Shown: piece by piece, positions 54,539 to 64,000 of the stretch
Layout: the number at the start of each line of letters is the position of its first letter
Position numbering within the stretch: the first letter of the stretch is position 1
Notes under the pieces: generated by a model
Databases searched by the model: none
Seen by the model: the letters and a program-made list of their open reading frames with translations, nothing else
Told to the model about the DNA's origin: nothing
Program-made: the position numbers and the translations under genes
Source: Aculops lycopersici
Lineage: Eukaryota > Arthropoda > Arachnida > Trombidiformes > Eriophyidae
Assembly: GCA_015350385.1 (NCBI GenBank)
Contig: WNKI01000002.1
Span: 3,444,457-3,508,456, forward strand
Direction: 5' to 3'
Length of the DNA: 64,000 bases

Positions 54539-57500
54539 GCAATTGAGTTCTGTTTTTCTTGTGTCGTTGCTTAAAATGTACAAAGTTGATATCTGTTTTG
54601 TTGTCTCTTAGTCGACTTGTGACACTTGTTGGTAGCTGTGCTCAATTAATGAAGTTGTCGATAGTCTCGTGCTTAGTTCAAGAGTGAGACCGAAACACTT
54701 GCACTCGCGAAGATTGATTCTCCAATCCTAAAACTATGACTCTCACACAAACACATTCATGTACACTGGCCACTAGTGGAATGAACGGGCTTCAGCCGAA
54801 AAGTGAGGGCGATGCCGCTGCCATCGATGGGTTTGGCTGGCCACACTGAAGTCAGGTAAGTTGAGGTGCGCATGCGCTCTCCGACGGTGGCCACCACAGT
54901 GTGAGCCGGCTGAGGCGCGATGGATGCGCCAGACTCGAAAGAAATCCCATTGGCCATCTCAATCTTTGGATCGGCGAGAGCGGCGGAGAGGACTTCAACA
55001 TGCTGAATTCTAGAATGAGCTCTCTCGGCTGAATCTGGCCATCACTTCTAACTAAGATCTATGCTGTAGGTTTTACTCAAAATCAAATGACACACGAGAG
55101 AGAAAATAATAGAAGGGGGAGGAGAGTTAGCGTGTATTTTTGTGCTTGGCAGACGTTCAGTCGACCAACTTGGAGCTTCCGCAAATGTTAGCGCGTTTTG
55201 CCACTGTTTAGCTGTGTGTTACCTGGATTTTGTATGTGTCGTGTCTCAATTTACACTGAAATTGAGATGTTTTTTCAGTCCTCCTCTATCTTTTCACTAA
55301 AATCCTGCTACCGCACACAATGGAACCAAAGAAGGTGAAGTGATGGTAGCACCAAATAAAAATCATCATTATCATCGCTAATGTACCTACAGCCGTTGGA
55401 ATCTCCAGTATTGGAAACTGACACCGACGAGCATGACGCACACAAGCAGACCACACGACGACGAGCACGGGGTGGACGATGATCGTGGGCAGCAAGAGGA
55501 GAAAAGTCTACCTGGTTAACCTGAGTAGTTAAGTGACCACCTCCGAGTTGTTTGCTCTCGATGGATGGCTACTCCGCTTGTGATTGTGAGCAACCAGACA
55601 CAATGGAACCAAATGGTGGTCGCCGTAGTTGTGGTTGTTGTCGCTGTTGTAGTCGTGTCACTTTTGTATGTTTGTGTGTGTGGCTCAATTTAGCAACTTC
55701 TCTCTGGTCACAACCAGATAGTCCAGTGGTAGCGCCCACCTTTTTGGGTATCATGTTGCCACTAGTGTTCATTGTCACTCTTTTCTTGAGGTGAGACTCG
55801 ATTGTTCTTTTTTACTTCTATTCTCCTACAGAAATATGGCCACTTAGTTTGTAAATGATGATGATGATGAGTTTTTTTTGTAGCCACTACTCGTTTCCAG
55901 TGTAAAGGAGTACTAATCACAAGATTGAGGGGAAGAGTACAAAAGGTGAGACTCAAATCCAGTGGTCGTTTTGTAGTTAAGTTGTCGTGTCGTGTTTTTC
56001 GTCTAGTTTAGTCTAGTGTGGTGTCTTCTATCCCAGTTTCATACCATGTCTTCGCTGGTGGCCGAGAGCGCGAAGTGAGCATTCTGCTTGAATTGGTTTC
56101 CATTTTTGCTCTTGGCTCATACAAAACCTAGATGAGTAACTCAAACTCAGGTAGAAGGAGGGAGAGATTACAGGTAATGAGGAGGAAATTGGAGATAAGC
56201 GGTGGGATAGTGAGTATTCAGAGCATGATTAGTTCCTGCGCCTGTTGCTTGCTTAAAAGTTCCAACCTCGTCGTCGACGACAACTAGGTACAGTTGGTCG
56301 GATCGTTCCCTCGCTTGCTCAAGTGACAGTATCACATGATGATCACTTTGGTGAAGATCAATTTCATGAGTTACAGTTTAGAGGTATTGGTGATGGCAAC
56401 GATAGTAACAACAACAACAACAACAACAACTCGGAGAACTGCTCAGTTATAACAACAAACTCAAGCGACAAAAATGCGCATCGAATTGATGGCCAACTCT
56501 CCAGCTTCTGGATTCCTCATCCTCCTTCTTCACTAGACCATCGACAAGCCGCAAAGTCGTCGCGGCGCCAGGGTTATCACTGGGCTAACGGCAGGGGAAA
56601 GAGCTTACAAGAAGATTCATTGAAGAAACAACAACATCAACCAATACAAGACTACCACTTCGGATTAAGACCTCATCTGTTTGAATTGGAGCGGCGACTC
56701 GGATCATCATGTTAGCAGATCCTCAGGTAGTTAAATAGAGCGCGCGTTGGTAGTGCTGGCTGTGGTCGTGGTGCTGGTGGTGGTGGTGGTGGTGATGGTG
56801 GCCAAACGTATCGCTCTTGGTCCAGTTCAACTTACTAAACCTTGCGAATGGCAATTTATACTCGTGGTCATCGTACGTGGAGCAGGAGGCAAATGCGAGC
56901 AACACGTTGCCGTTATCGTCGTGTGTCGTATGTTTGCGGATGTTTCACGGTGGATAATCTTTGATTTTAGCGGAAAGATATTCGTGTCCACCGAATTGAA
57001 TCTTACATCCGCATTCATTTGCTGGCTGGACATCTTGTTTTTTTTGTCATTCAGAAGCATAGAATCGAACGCGACCACCGCCAACGACAAATGGCCAGCT
57101 TGGTTCTCACAACTAGAAACTAGAGCAGCATTGGCAGCCACTCACCTTTAACCTGGATGATAACGTTGGCTGCTCGTGACGGAGGCGCGATGTTTTTGTT
57201 CATTTTTGTAGAAGAGGGAGGATTTTCCTTGAACTATAACTCAACTCAAGCGGCGTTCTCCCACAACTACAAGAGCGGGAGAGATGTTCATTTGTCGCCA
57301 ACTCCGCGACCTCGCGACTCGCGAGTGAGACAAACTCCTCAAAGTGTCCACAAATTGAATCATCAGGTTGGCGCCACGATGGAAAATCGGGATGTTGAGG
57401 TCATCTCACTTTCGGTCGATGGTCGAGGAGCACATTTTTGCTCTAGTTCCGATGGAACTAGACATCATCTAACTCGAACGGTTTTTCCTAATGTTTTTGT

Positions 57501-59628
57501 TTGTTAGACTTGAGATAAAAACGTTGGTCGGTTTGCTCTTTGTCTTTCCGTTGAGGTCATGAATAGAGTCCACGTGCTTTTGACTCAAGAACACTCGAGG
57601 TAGCTTGGTACCGAGCAAAAAGTAGCCGGTTTGCTCGTGCAGAGTTGCTTGTTGCCACCTCCTCCTCCTCCTCCTCATACTCCTCTCGACTTTCTCAAAT
57701 TAGACCACCCAAATAGAGGCAGATTCCATGAAAGTGCGATATTTTGTGCGCGTGAGCTACCTCTAGAAGACTTGCGCCGAAAGTCGCCGAAATTAACGGC
57801 TTCAAAATTAGTTATTAACCTGGAGCCGAGCAAAAGTCGTGACTTTGTTTTTACTCGTCCTCGTTTGATATCTTCATATTTTCTCGCCTCTTCCCTGTGA
57901 CTTTCGCCGCCACTTTGCCGCCCCACATACACCGTTACTATAACACCTTTTCTTTCTCGATTTCTTTCCAACTTGGCAAAGGTAATTGATACGTTAGTTG
58001 GTGGTGGTGTTATTATTTTATGAAGCAAACACACGAGACAAGAGGTGGGCCAGCGGTGGTTTTATCCTATTGAGTCTTGAATTTTGCCACCAAACAGACT
58101 TGACTTCTCGCTTAATTAGATATATCCTCTGGAATTCTGGGCGGTGCTCTTCATTTCTCCAAGTTGGTAGTAGGTAGCGACAACAATAGTGGCGAGCAAA
58201 TACAATGTTGTACTAGTTTTACAATGCAACAAATAACAAATCAAATCTCTGTCCGTTTGGTGGATGGCGGCGCGGAACATGAATCATAAAAGTGGCAGCC
58301 TACTAGAAACAGGTAAACGAACCGGAGCATTTTCAACCAATTCTCAGGTCGATCTTTTGAACTATTAGCGATAAAGTCAGTGGCGGCGTTAAACCTTTAT
58401 CTTGTTGCATTTCAGGTGAAGTGTGAACTAAAATCTTGGTGGGTGTTTTTTGTTCTTTGCTTTCTATCACAAGTATCATCCCAAATCGATCGATAGGGTC
58501 ACTACTTTACCAGGGTACTTCCATTAGACTGTTGTTTAAAACTCAGGTAGGTGGCAGCGGTCCCGTTGATTTGATTCCCATGGGATAGTGATAGGAGAGA
58601 ATTATTCACACTTGAGTGACAAGTGGCTCCTCTCATCTTCATGGCACCTTACTTATCTTGGGGCATCTTCTCGAATCTCCTTTCGATTCTGATGCTTAGG
58701 GGTGCAATAAACCAAGGGGTTTTCACGAAAGAATTTGAAGTTAACCATCAACTTGTAGACTTTCGATCTTAGACGACTCCAATAAAGCCAATCTGTTTCG
58801 AATGAAAAGTTTTAAATTATCAAACTTGAGATAAAAGATATCGATTCTATATAGAATCAAATCTAACCAACTTGTTTAGTGTAGAGCTTAGAAAAGAGTC
58901 GAAACTTTTCAACTTTGTTCCCTAACGAACTTACTGAAATATCGTTCCTCTTCGCATTGGCCTCAAGCGCGACACAACACATTTGCACAAGACTGTACAC
59001 ACCCTCGAGCAATATGCACGAGTGAAGTAGGGACGCTTTTTTGTGGCGCTAAGGATGTGGGGAAAAGCAAAGAAACGCAGAGGTAAACAATTTTCACGCA
59101 AATTGGAAAGGGAAAGTTATGCATCCTCCTTTGTGAAGCCAAGATAATGAAGGAAAGTTCAGGCTTCTTTTGCATCCCTACCCTTTGGGCACCTTTACTT
59201 TTCTTAGTTGTAGTAGTATATTAGTGGCCAAACTTGCATACATCCAGTAATAGAATTACTCAATTACTTTTTATTGAATAAAATTATAATATTATCTAGT
59301 TGATGAATAAAATAAACCAACATTTTATTATCTGGTTGGCATCCCTAAAGTCATATTTGTAGGCCGAAACGAATTGCATTGCGCTACAACAAAACCATAA
59401 TATGATAACTAGAAAAGTTTATTAGAGAGCCCAAACCCAGTAGTTGTAGTTGGTTGCATAAATCAATCCCATATAACCCCAAAAGTATCATCGATAACTC
59501 AAACTCCATTAAGTCATTGAGGAGTTGTATCAATACTATTATCACCATTATTGTTGCTATCCATTTAATTACTCATACTTTCTTGTCATAACCGTTATAT
59601 TTACAAATTGCAATATTACTAAATAGAA
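54539..59628. other. Non-coding region upstream of Wnt1 and calcineurin B
   Basis: The left end holds the Wnt1 5'UTR and promoter, including a perfect NRF1-type palindrome at 54867. A plus-strand frame at 56257-56715 without ATG contains an Asn run and FHELQFRGIGDG and RPHLFELERRLGSSC; it is possible but unsupported. Repeats include GGT triplets near 56780 and CTC triplets near 57660. The AT-rich right end (59.2-59.6 kb) is probably the calcineurin B promoter. Confidence 0.4.
54867..54877. promoter_or_regulatory. NRF1/Ewg palindrome upstream of Wnt1
   Basis: Perfect TGCGCATGCGC 329 bases upstream of the Wnt1 ATG, the full consensus core for NRF1/Erect wing. Confidence 0.5.
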
Positions 59629-60141
59629 ATGGGCAACGAACAATCAATTCCCGTAGAATTGTGCACAAATTTTGATATCGAAGAGATCAAACGTTTGGGC
59701 AAGAGATTCAAGAAGCTCGATTTGGACAATTCGGGTTCATTGTCACGGGATGAGTTCATGTCTTTACCTGAACTTCAGCAGAATCCTCTAGTTCAGCGTG
59801 TAATTGATATATTTGACCAAGATCAAAATGGTGAGGTCGATTTTAAGGAGTTCATCCAAGGTGTTTCGCAATTCAGTGTCAAAGGAGACAAGGGCTCCAA
59901 GCTGAGGTTTGCCTTCAGAATCTATGATATCGATAATGATGGATACATCTCAAATGGCGAATTGTACCAAGTTCTCAAGATGATGGTGGGCAACAATTTG
60001 CAACCGAATCAGTTGCAGCAGATAGTGGATAAAACAATCATATACGCAGACAAGGATCAAGATGGCAAGATTTCTTTTGATGAGTTTTGTGCCATCGTCG
60101 GCCATACAGATATACACAAGAAGATGGTTGTTGATGTTTAA
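59629..60141 (+). CDS. CanB: Calcineurin subunit B
   Basis: Intronless, 170 residues, the same length as human PPP3R1. It starts MGNEQSIPVELCTNFDIEEI, with Gly2 available for N-myristoylation. Four intact EF-hand loops: DLDNSGSLSRDE (about 31), DQDQNGEVDFKE (63), DIDNDGYISNGE (100) and DKDQDGKISFDE (141). The C-terminus HKKMVVDV is near-identical to the vertebrate protein. It is the Ca2+-binding regulatory subunit of the calmodulin-dependent phosphatase that dephosphorylates NFAT and other targets. Confidence 0.98.
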   Translation: MGNEQSIPVELCTNFDIEEIKRLGKRFKKLDLDNSGSLSRDEFMSLPELQQNPLVQRVIDIFDQDQNGEVDFKEFIQGVSQFSVKGDKGSKLRFAFRIYDIDNDGYISNGELYQVLKMMVGNNLQPNQLQQIVDKTIIYADKDQDGKISFDEFCAIVGHTDIHKKMVVDV

Positions 60142-60578
60142 GGTTGCCTCTCGTTTTGAATCGTATCGTATTTGATCCAATATAATATATGCATGTATAG
60201 ATGTCACTCATCTACATGATGCATAGTATTTTTGTTTCCTGGTTGATGCAAAGTCCGTCGGCCAATCATATTGGAATCATGGAGTAGAACGTGTAACTCA
60301 GCTAAGTTTACGCGGAAGTCCACAAAAATTACGAGTGATGGTGGATGAAGCCAACATTGGAACTGGTGCCATTATGATGAGGATAAATAATCGTTGGCAA
60401 ATTTCTAGTGAGGTTATTTATCTCACTGTTATGGATCAAAATGAGAAATTAAACATCATCAGAGCCATCGTCGGCGAGAGAGGCCAATAGAGCAGAGAGT
60501 GACGAAATATATAAATCATCTATCTCCAAAGGAAAATCTCACTATAATCACTCGATTTGGAGATTATATCATCACCAT
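60142..60578. other. Region between calcineurin B and INTS12
   Basis: The calcineurin B 3'UTR and the INTS12 3' end meet here. Most of it is occupied by a coding-looking plus-strand frame (60227-60490, listed separately). Confidence 0.5.
60227..60490 (+). pseudogene. Orphan coding-like fragment 3' of calcineurin B
   Basis: A plus-strand frame of 87 codons without a start reads VDAKSVGQSYWNHGVERVTQ, then LSLRGSPQKLRVMVDEANIG, TGAIMMRINNRWQISSEVIY and LTVMDQNEKLNIIRAIVGER before TAG. The composition is protein-like. LRVMVDEANIGTGAIMM faintly resembles the DAS..GiGAvL motif of retroelement RNase H-type domains, but the key residues differ. Calcineurin B is already complete, so this is either the last exon of another gene, an element relic, or chance. 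Confidence 0.3.
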
Positions 60579-61421
60579 TTACCCTCGCCTGCCGAATTGC
60601 CAAGACTTAAAGGGACTTATTTCCGGATTTTGTGCCAAACTGGAACTCGAACTTCCATTTGCTCCATCCTTATCCTTGACTGATCTCACCGGTACTGTGG
60701 GTAGCAGTATCACAGTTGGTTTGTTTGTATTAGTAAACTTTGCTCGCTTTCTTTTGTTGGTGCATGTGGAACAGTACCAAACGAATCTGGGATCTCTGAT
60801 GTCCTCCTTGATCATTGGCTCATGACAGTCTTGGTGATACAAGTTGCGACACTCCTGGCATTCGACCAGGGCATTTGCGCTCTCCTGATTGGCCTCTCTG
60901 TTTTGGTTGAATTTGCATGGTTGAATTGGAGAGAATGACTTGACCCTGTTAGTTTTGCGCTTGATTTGATACTTTGGCATTCGTCTAATGATTGTATGTG
61001 ATACTAACTTGCAAACAACGCAACTCGAATTGTTACGACTATCTTCGGAGGGCGGCGATAGTGGCATCATTGGCTTGATGACCGACGTGCTCATCGAAGA
61101 GGACGATGACTTTGACGCTAGAGATGTTGTCCTCGAGGATGAAGTTGACGATGAATTAGTGGAGGAGAGAGGCCTTGTGGGATGCCTATCAACTGGTGGC
61201 TTTGCAGGTGCAACGAATGCCGAGTTGGCCTTCTTTTGAAGCAAACACTCGTCCAGCATCATTTTGATTTGCTCGGTGGCCTTCTCACCGGGCATGTGTA
61301 ACAATTGCATCGCCCTCAAAAAAGATATCTCGAAGGGTGGCGGAGAGTTCGTTGTTGCTGTCGTCGTCGTCGTCGTCGTAGTCGTCGGCGCCGGTGGGTT
61401 TACATTAGTTTGTAGGCTCAT
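60579..61421 (-). CDS. IntS12: Integrator complex subunit 12 (PHD finger)
   Basis: An intronless frame of 280 residues with ATG at 61421. The N-terminal helix FLRAMQLLHMPGEKATEQIK (34-53), followed by MMLDECL, matches the INTS12 segment that binds INTS1. The PHD finger has SCVVC (C134/C137), then ALVECQECRNLYHQDCHEP and DPRFVWYCSTC (C188, C191, H196, C199, C217, C220), very close to human INTS12. A basic insert of about 37 residues separates the first and second cysteine pairs. Integrator processes snRNA 3' ends and attenuates RNA polymerase II. The human protein is 462 residues. Here the frame stops at TAA after FGRRG, inside a weak AGG|GTAAAT donor, so a further 3' exon is possible. Confidence 0.9.
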   Translation of the reverse strand: MSLQTNVNPPAPTTTTTTTTTATTNSPPPFEISFLRAMQLLHMPGEKATEQIKMMLDECLLQKKANSAFVAPAKPPVDRHPTRPLSSTNSSSTSSSRTTSLASKSSSSSMSTSVIKPMMPLSPPSEDSRNNSSCVVCKLVSHTIIRRMPKYQIKRKTNRVKSFSPIQPCKFNQNREANQESANALVECQECRNLYHQDCHEPMIKEDIRDPRFVWYCSTCTNKRKRAKFTNTNKPTVILLPTVPVRSVKDKDGANGSSSSSLAQNPEISPFKSWQFGRRG

Positions 61422-63774
61422 TGCTGAGACTAATGAGTTTCACTCGAGTTTAATTTGAGATGGATATTAGCTATCTATTCAAGAAGATGAATGGGACTTG
61501 GGAGAGAAAGACTTTAGGGGGGAAATATTTAAGCATTCGAGTTTGAGTAAAGAAAGAATAGTTTCAATTTTGAGTGAAAGATGAGGAAATAAAAATAATT
61601 TTTGCAAGTCTTGTTTTTGTCATCAATACTATTGTTGCTCCTTTTGCTGCCAGCCAGGCGTCACTCGAGCTGCCAGTTTGCAGCAACATTGCAAAAATTG
61701 CTCACACAGCCACGAGTTGCTTCTGCAGGTTGCAGCTTTGTGCTCAGCAACCTGTTTAACACTTTGTTTACTTGTTGAACAGGTGAAAATTATAACTGCA
61801 AGCAGACGATATAATTTTGAAGATACATTGTACGCAGGAATTCACACAAGTGGTTCTTTGGATTCAGTTCTATGATTATTTTTTTCCTTCATTAAACAAA
61901 ATCCAACTTTGCGTCATGACTTCAGGTTTATCTCGTGACAAATTAGAAACTTTGGATCCATTGCTGCACCTGTCTTTTTTCATTACTCATTAGGAGGAGG
62001 AGCAATTTATATGGGCATCAAATTTCACCCCTGAAGTTGGAGGGTTCCAATGCGGCTCATCAACTTTTCCCATCGAACGAGTGAGCTGATTTTTGGCACA
62101 GGAAATTTCTTTTGCATTTTATCGACCCATCAAAATTCCTGCAACCTACGCCACCTAATTTGGGAGTTATTCGGGAAAATAGTTATCCAAGATAGCTGAG
62201 AGATCTTGTATTGAATGAAATAAGTGGCTACGGTGGTATTGTTTCTGTGAGCCAAAAGATCGACAGGTGGGCTTCTGGGGAGAAAGAAAGATGGGAACGG
62301 GGTTACGCGATTGCGTCAGCCAGATGTCTCGACAGTCGCTGGAAATTCCGCTAGCCAGCGGGGGAGGCGAGCTAGTTCTGCGCTTGTGCAAACTGACATT
62401 GTTGTGATTGTTACATATGAGACAGTATGCTAGCGGAATCAGCGCACAAGCCCAAGAGGTCAATGGAATTTGTTGACACACAGGCAGATTGAGTGTTCCG
62501 CTAGCGTCGCTCAGATGCGGCGCGCATTTTGCCAGCCGTTTTGTGAACCGAGCAGCGCAACGCAGAATAGCGCACAGACAGAGACAACAGTACAGTAGAG
62601 TACAACATAACACAACACAACACAACACAACAAAACAAAACGTTAGCCACTACCGCTGTGTGAGTTCGCATAGCCGGCCCGTTGATTTTTGGCAAGCTAC
62701 TTGGCTCATCTCAACAATTGCATTACTCTCGATCTAAGCTGCATGGTAAAAATACGCAGGACTCCCATTGAAGGACTGCAGATTTTTGTAGCAGGAGATC
62801 CATCTGCGACTGATAAGAGTAAGGCAATTATTGAGACGAGCTGCAGTTTCTCTGTGTGCGTCGGCGCGTTGTTGTTGTCTTGTGTTTTCCTTCGGCCAAC
62901 AACGCATAGTACTGGTGCAACACCAATACCAACACCAGAATGCCATTGCCGTGCAATAAGTAGTAGCAGTCGTCGTAATAGAAGGAGCCAGCGAGCGAGT
63001 GGAGAGTAGTGCGTTTCAAGTGTATGTTTACGTTGCGTCAAGATCGTGTTGTTTCATCGTGGTCCTCGCCGCCATCATCGTGTTGAGTGCACCCCAAATC
63101 TCATTCAACTTTCAAGCGCGCAATCGACGACGTGTGCACCTCTCTCCTCCAATTTGGTCTCTCATCTTCATTGCAAACTCAAGCCTGTTAACTTCAAACT
63201 GAAACGCCAATAACAGCCCACAAGTAAGGAAGAAACGAATTTGCAAAGCGCAATCCGCAAGCTACAAGCTACGAAGGACAGCTAGAGAAGGTTTCCAATC
63301 TTGCTACAACACACTTATCATCTCTAGATCTCCGCATTCGATTTCTGATGTATCCATCTTCAAGTAGCTGGTGGCCAAGTTTACTGCATTCATTCATTAT
63401 CTTATTTCTCATCTCATCTGATCTCCAGATCAACTAATCAAAAGACGTCAATTCGGTTAAACAAAGAGAGCATCAGAACAGATAGTCTCCTCATTGGCCC
63501 GACCAAATCAAGAGCCAGATAGAGACAAGGGAGAGAAGAAGTGAGAGAAAGCTGGACGCGAGTTGGAGAAACACGAACAGAAGCCACGAGGAGGTTCGCA
63601 TAGAAGCTGAGCTATGATAATGCAAAAATGCAAGCTCCTGATTAATGACAATACACAGAGAGTTAAATATATATATATATGTATAGAATCTCAATTGGCT
63701 AGTCGCTGTCGTCTTCTAAATTGAAAGTATATAAATATAACAATAACGTCAAGTGAGGAAGATCAAGAAACAAG
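61422..63774. other. Non-coding region upstream of the last gene
   Basis: No gene recognised. There is an ACACA-type pentamer tract near 62605-62640 and a TA run near 63668-63680. The final kilobase probably contains the 5'UTR of the gene starting at 63775. Confidence 0.5.
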
Positions 63775-64000
63775 ATGACGCAATCAGAGTCGCAGGTAAA
63801 ATCGGAAATAGAAATTCAAATTCCACTTGAAACTCGTGGCACCACAAACACGAGTCCCGACGGAAGGAGCAATAGCAACCAGGAAAACTCAATTAGCCCA
63901 CCTAATAGCAACAATATGAAAGCCGATGAGATGAACAATACGACGCCGAGTTTGGTAAACACTAGTAATGGTAATAATAGACTGCTCATGGTTCCAAACT
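63775..64000 (+). CDS. 5' part of an unidentified gene, cut by the window end
   Basis: An ATG follows an in-frame TGA at 63754 and opens a frame that stays open to the window edge (75 codons): MTQSESQVKSEIEIQIPLET, then a Ser/Asn/Thr-rich segment ending RLLMVPN. Low-complexity N-termini like this are common in this genome's transcription factors and membrane proteins. Nothing identifies the family. The polar, signal-less start suggests a cytoplasmic or nuclear N-terminus. Confidence 0.55.
   Translation, partial: MTQSESQVKSEIEIQIPLETRGTTNTSPDGRSNSNQENSISPPNSNNMKADEMNNTTPSLVNTSNGNNRLLMVPN

Noticed and set aside
61574..61759. Signal-peptide-like frame with a C-terminal CFCRLQLC
   Set aside because: No ATG; it begins directly after an in-frame stop at a GTG and has no clear upstream exon.
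1..64000. tRNA, rRNA, CRISPR array, complete transposon or viral insertion
   Set aside because: No tRNA A/B-box pair, rRNA core, spaced repeats, transposase or full polymerase frame was noticed on reading either strand; small RNAs could be missed without a covariance search.

Overview
The window is nuclear DNA of an animal. Spliceosomal introns, AATAAA signals, a chitin synthase, a prospero homeobox gene and a Wnt1/wingless gene point to an ecdysozoan, most likely an arthropod. Few and mostly short introns (about 70-210 bp apart from three long ones) and several intronless conserved genes would suit a small-genome chelicerate such as a mite, but I cannot fix the taxon from sequence alone and a tardigrade is not excluded. 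All identifications rest on reading translations against remembered family motifs; no database search was run.

Layout. 1-4.8 kb: non-coding, rich in CpG and simple repeats. 4.8-7.9 kb: a secreted protein with a degenerate astacin domain, a mucin-like middle and C-terminal DM9 repeats. 8-10.7 kb: non-coding, leading into prospero (10.7-19.5 kb, four coding exons, 6-kb intron). 20.6-35.5 kb is a dense housekeeping block: WDR61/SKI8 (-), RpS27 (-), glutamate-cysteine ligase catalytic subunit (+), a zinc-finger protein that may be an autophagy receptor (-), a secreted protein of unknown family (-), UBE2N/bendless (+), mRpL36 (-) and SMARCD/BAP60 (+). 35.5-40.1 kb: mostly non-coding. 40.1-45.4 kb: an intronless chitin synthase of 1757 codons. 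45.8-54.5 kb: a Wnt1-like gene on the minus strand, convergent with chitin synthase, with a 6-kb first intron. 54.5-59.6 kb: non-coding. 59.6-61.4 kb: calcineurin B (+) and INTS12 (-). 61.4-63.8 kb: non-coding. 63.8 kb to the end: the first part of an unidentified gene.

The genes do not form a pathway cluster. Two architectures recur: compact, often convergent housekeeping genes with little intergenic DNA, and three developmental or cuticle genes (prospero, chitin synthase, Wnt1) set in kilobases of non-coding DNA. The non-coding DNA looks richer in GC and CpG than the coding exons, the reverse of the usual animal pattern. Perfect or near-perfect NRF1/Ewg palindromes lie upstream of prospero, Wnt1 and RpS27.

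The most unusual items are the pseudo-astacin/DM9 fusion, a Wnt1 that has lost two cysteines together with the GGCSDN segment, and a protein combining a LIR-like peptide with tandem UBZ-like zinc fingers. Several short coding-looking stretches (27.5, 32.1, 35.7 and 60.3 kb) are not explained by the called genes.
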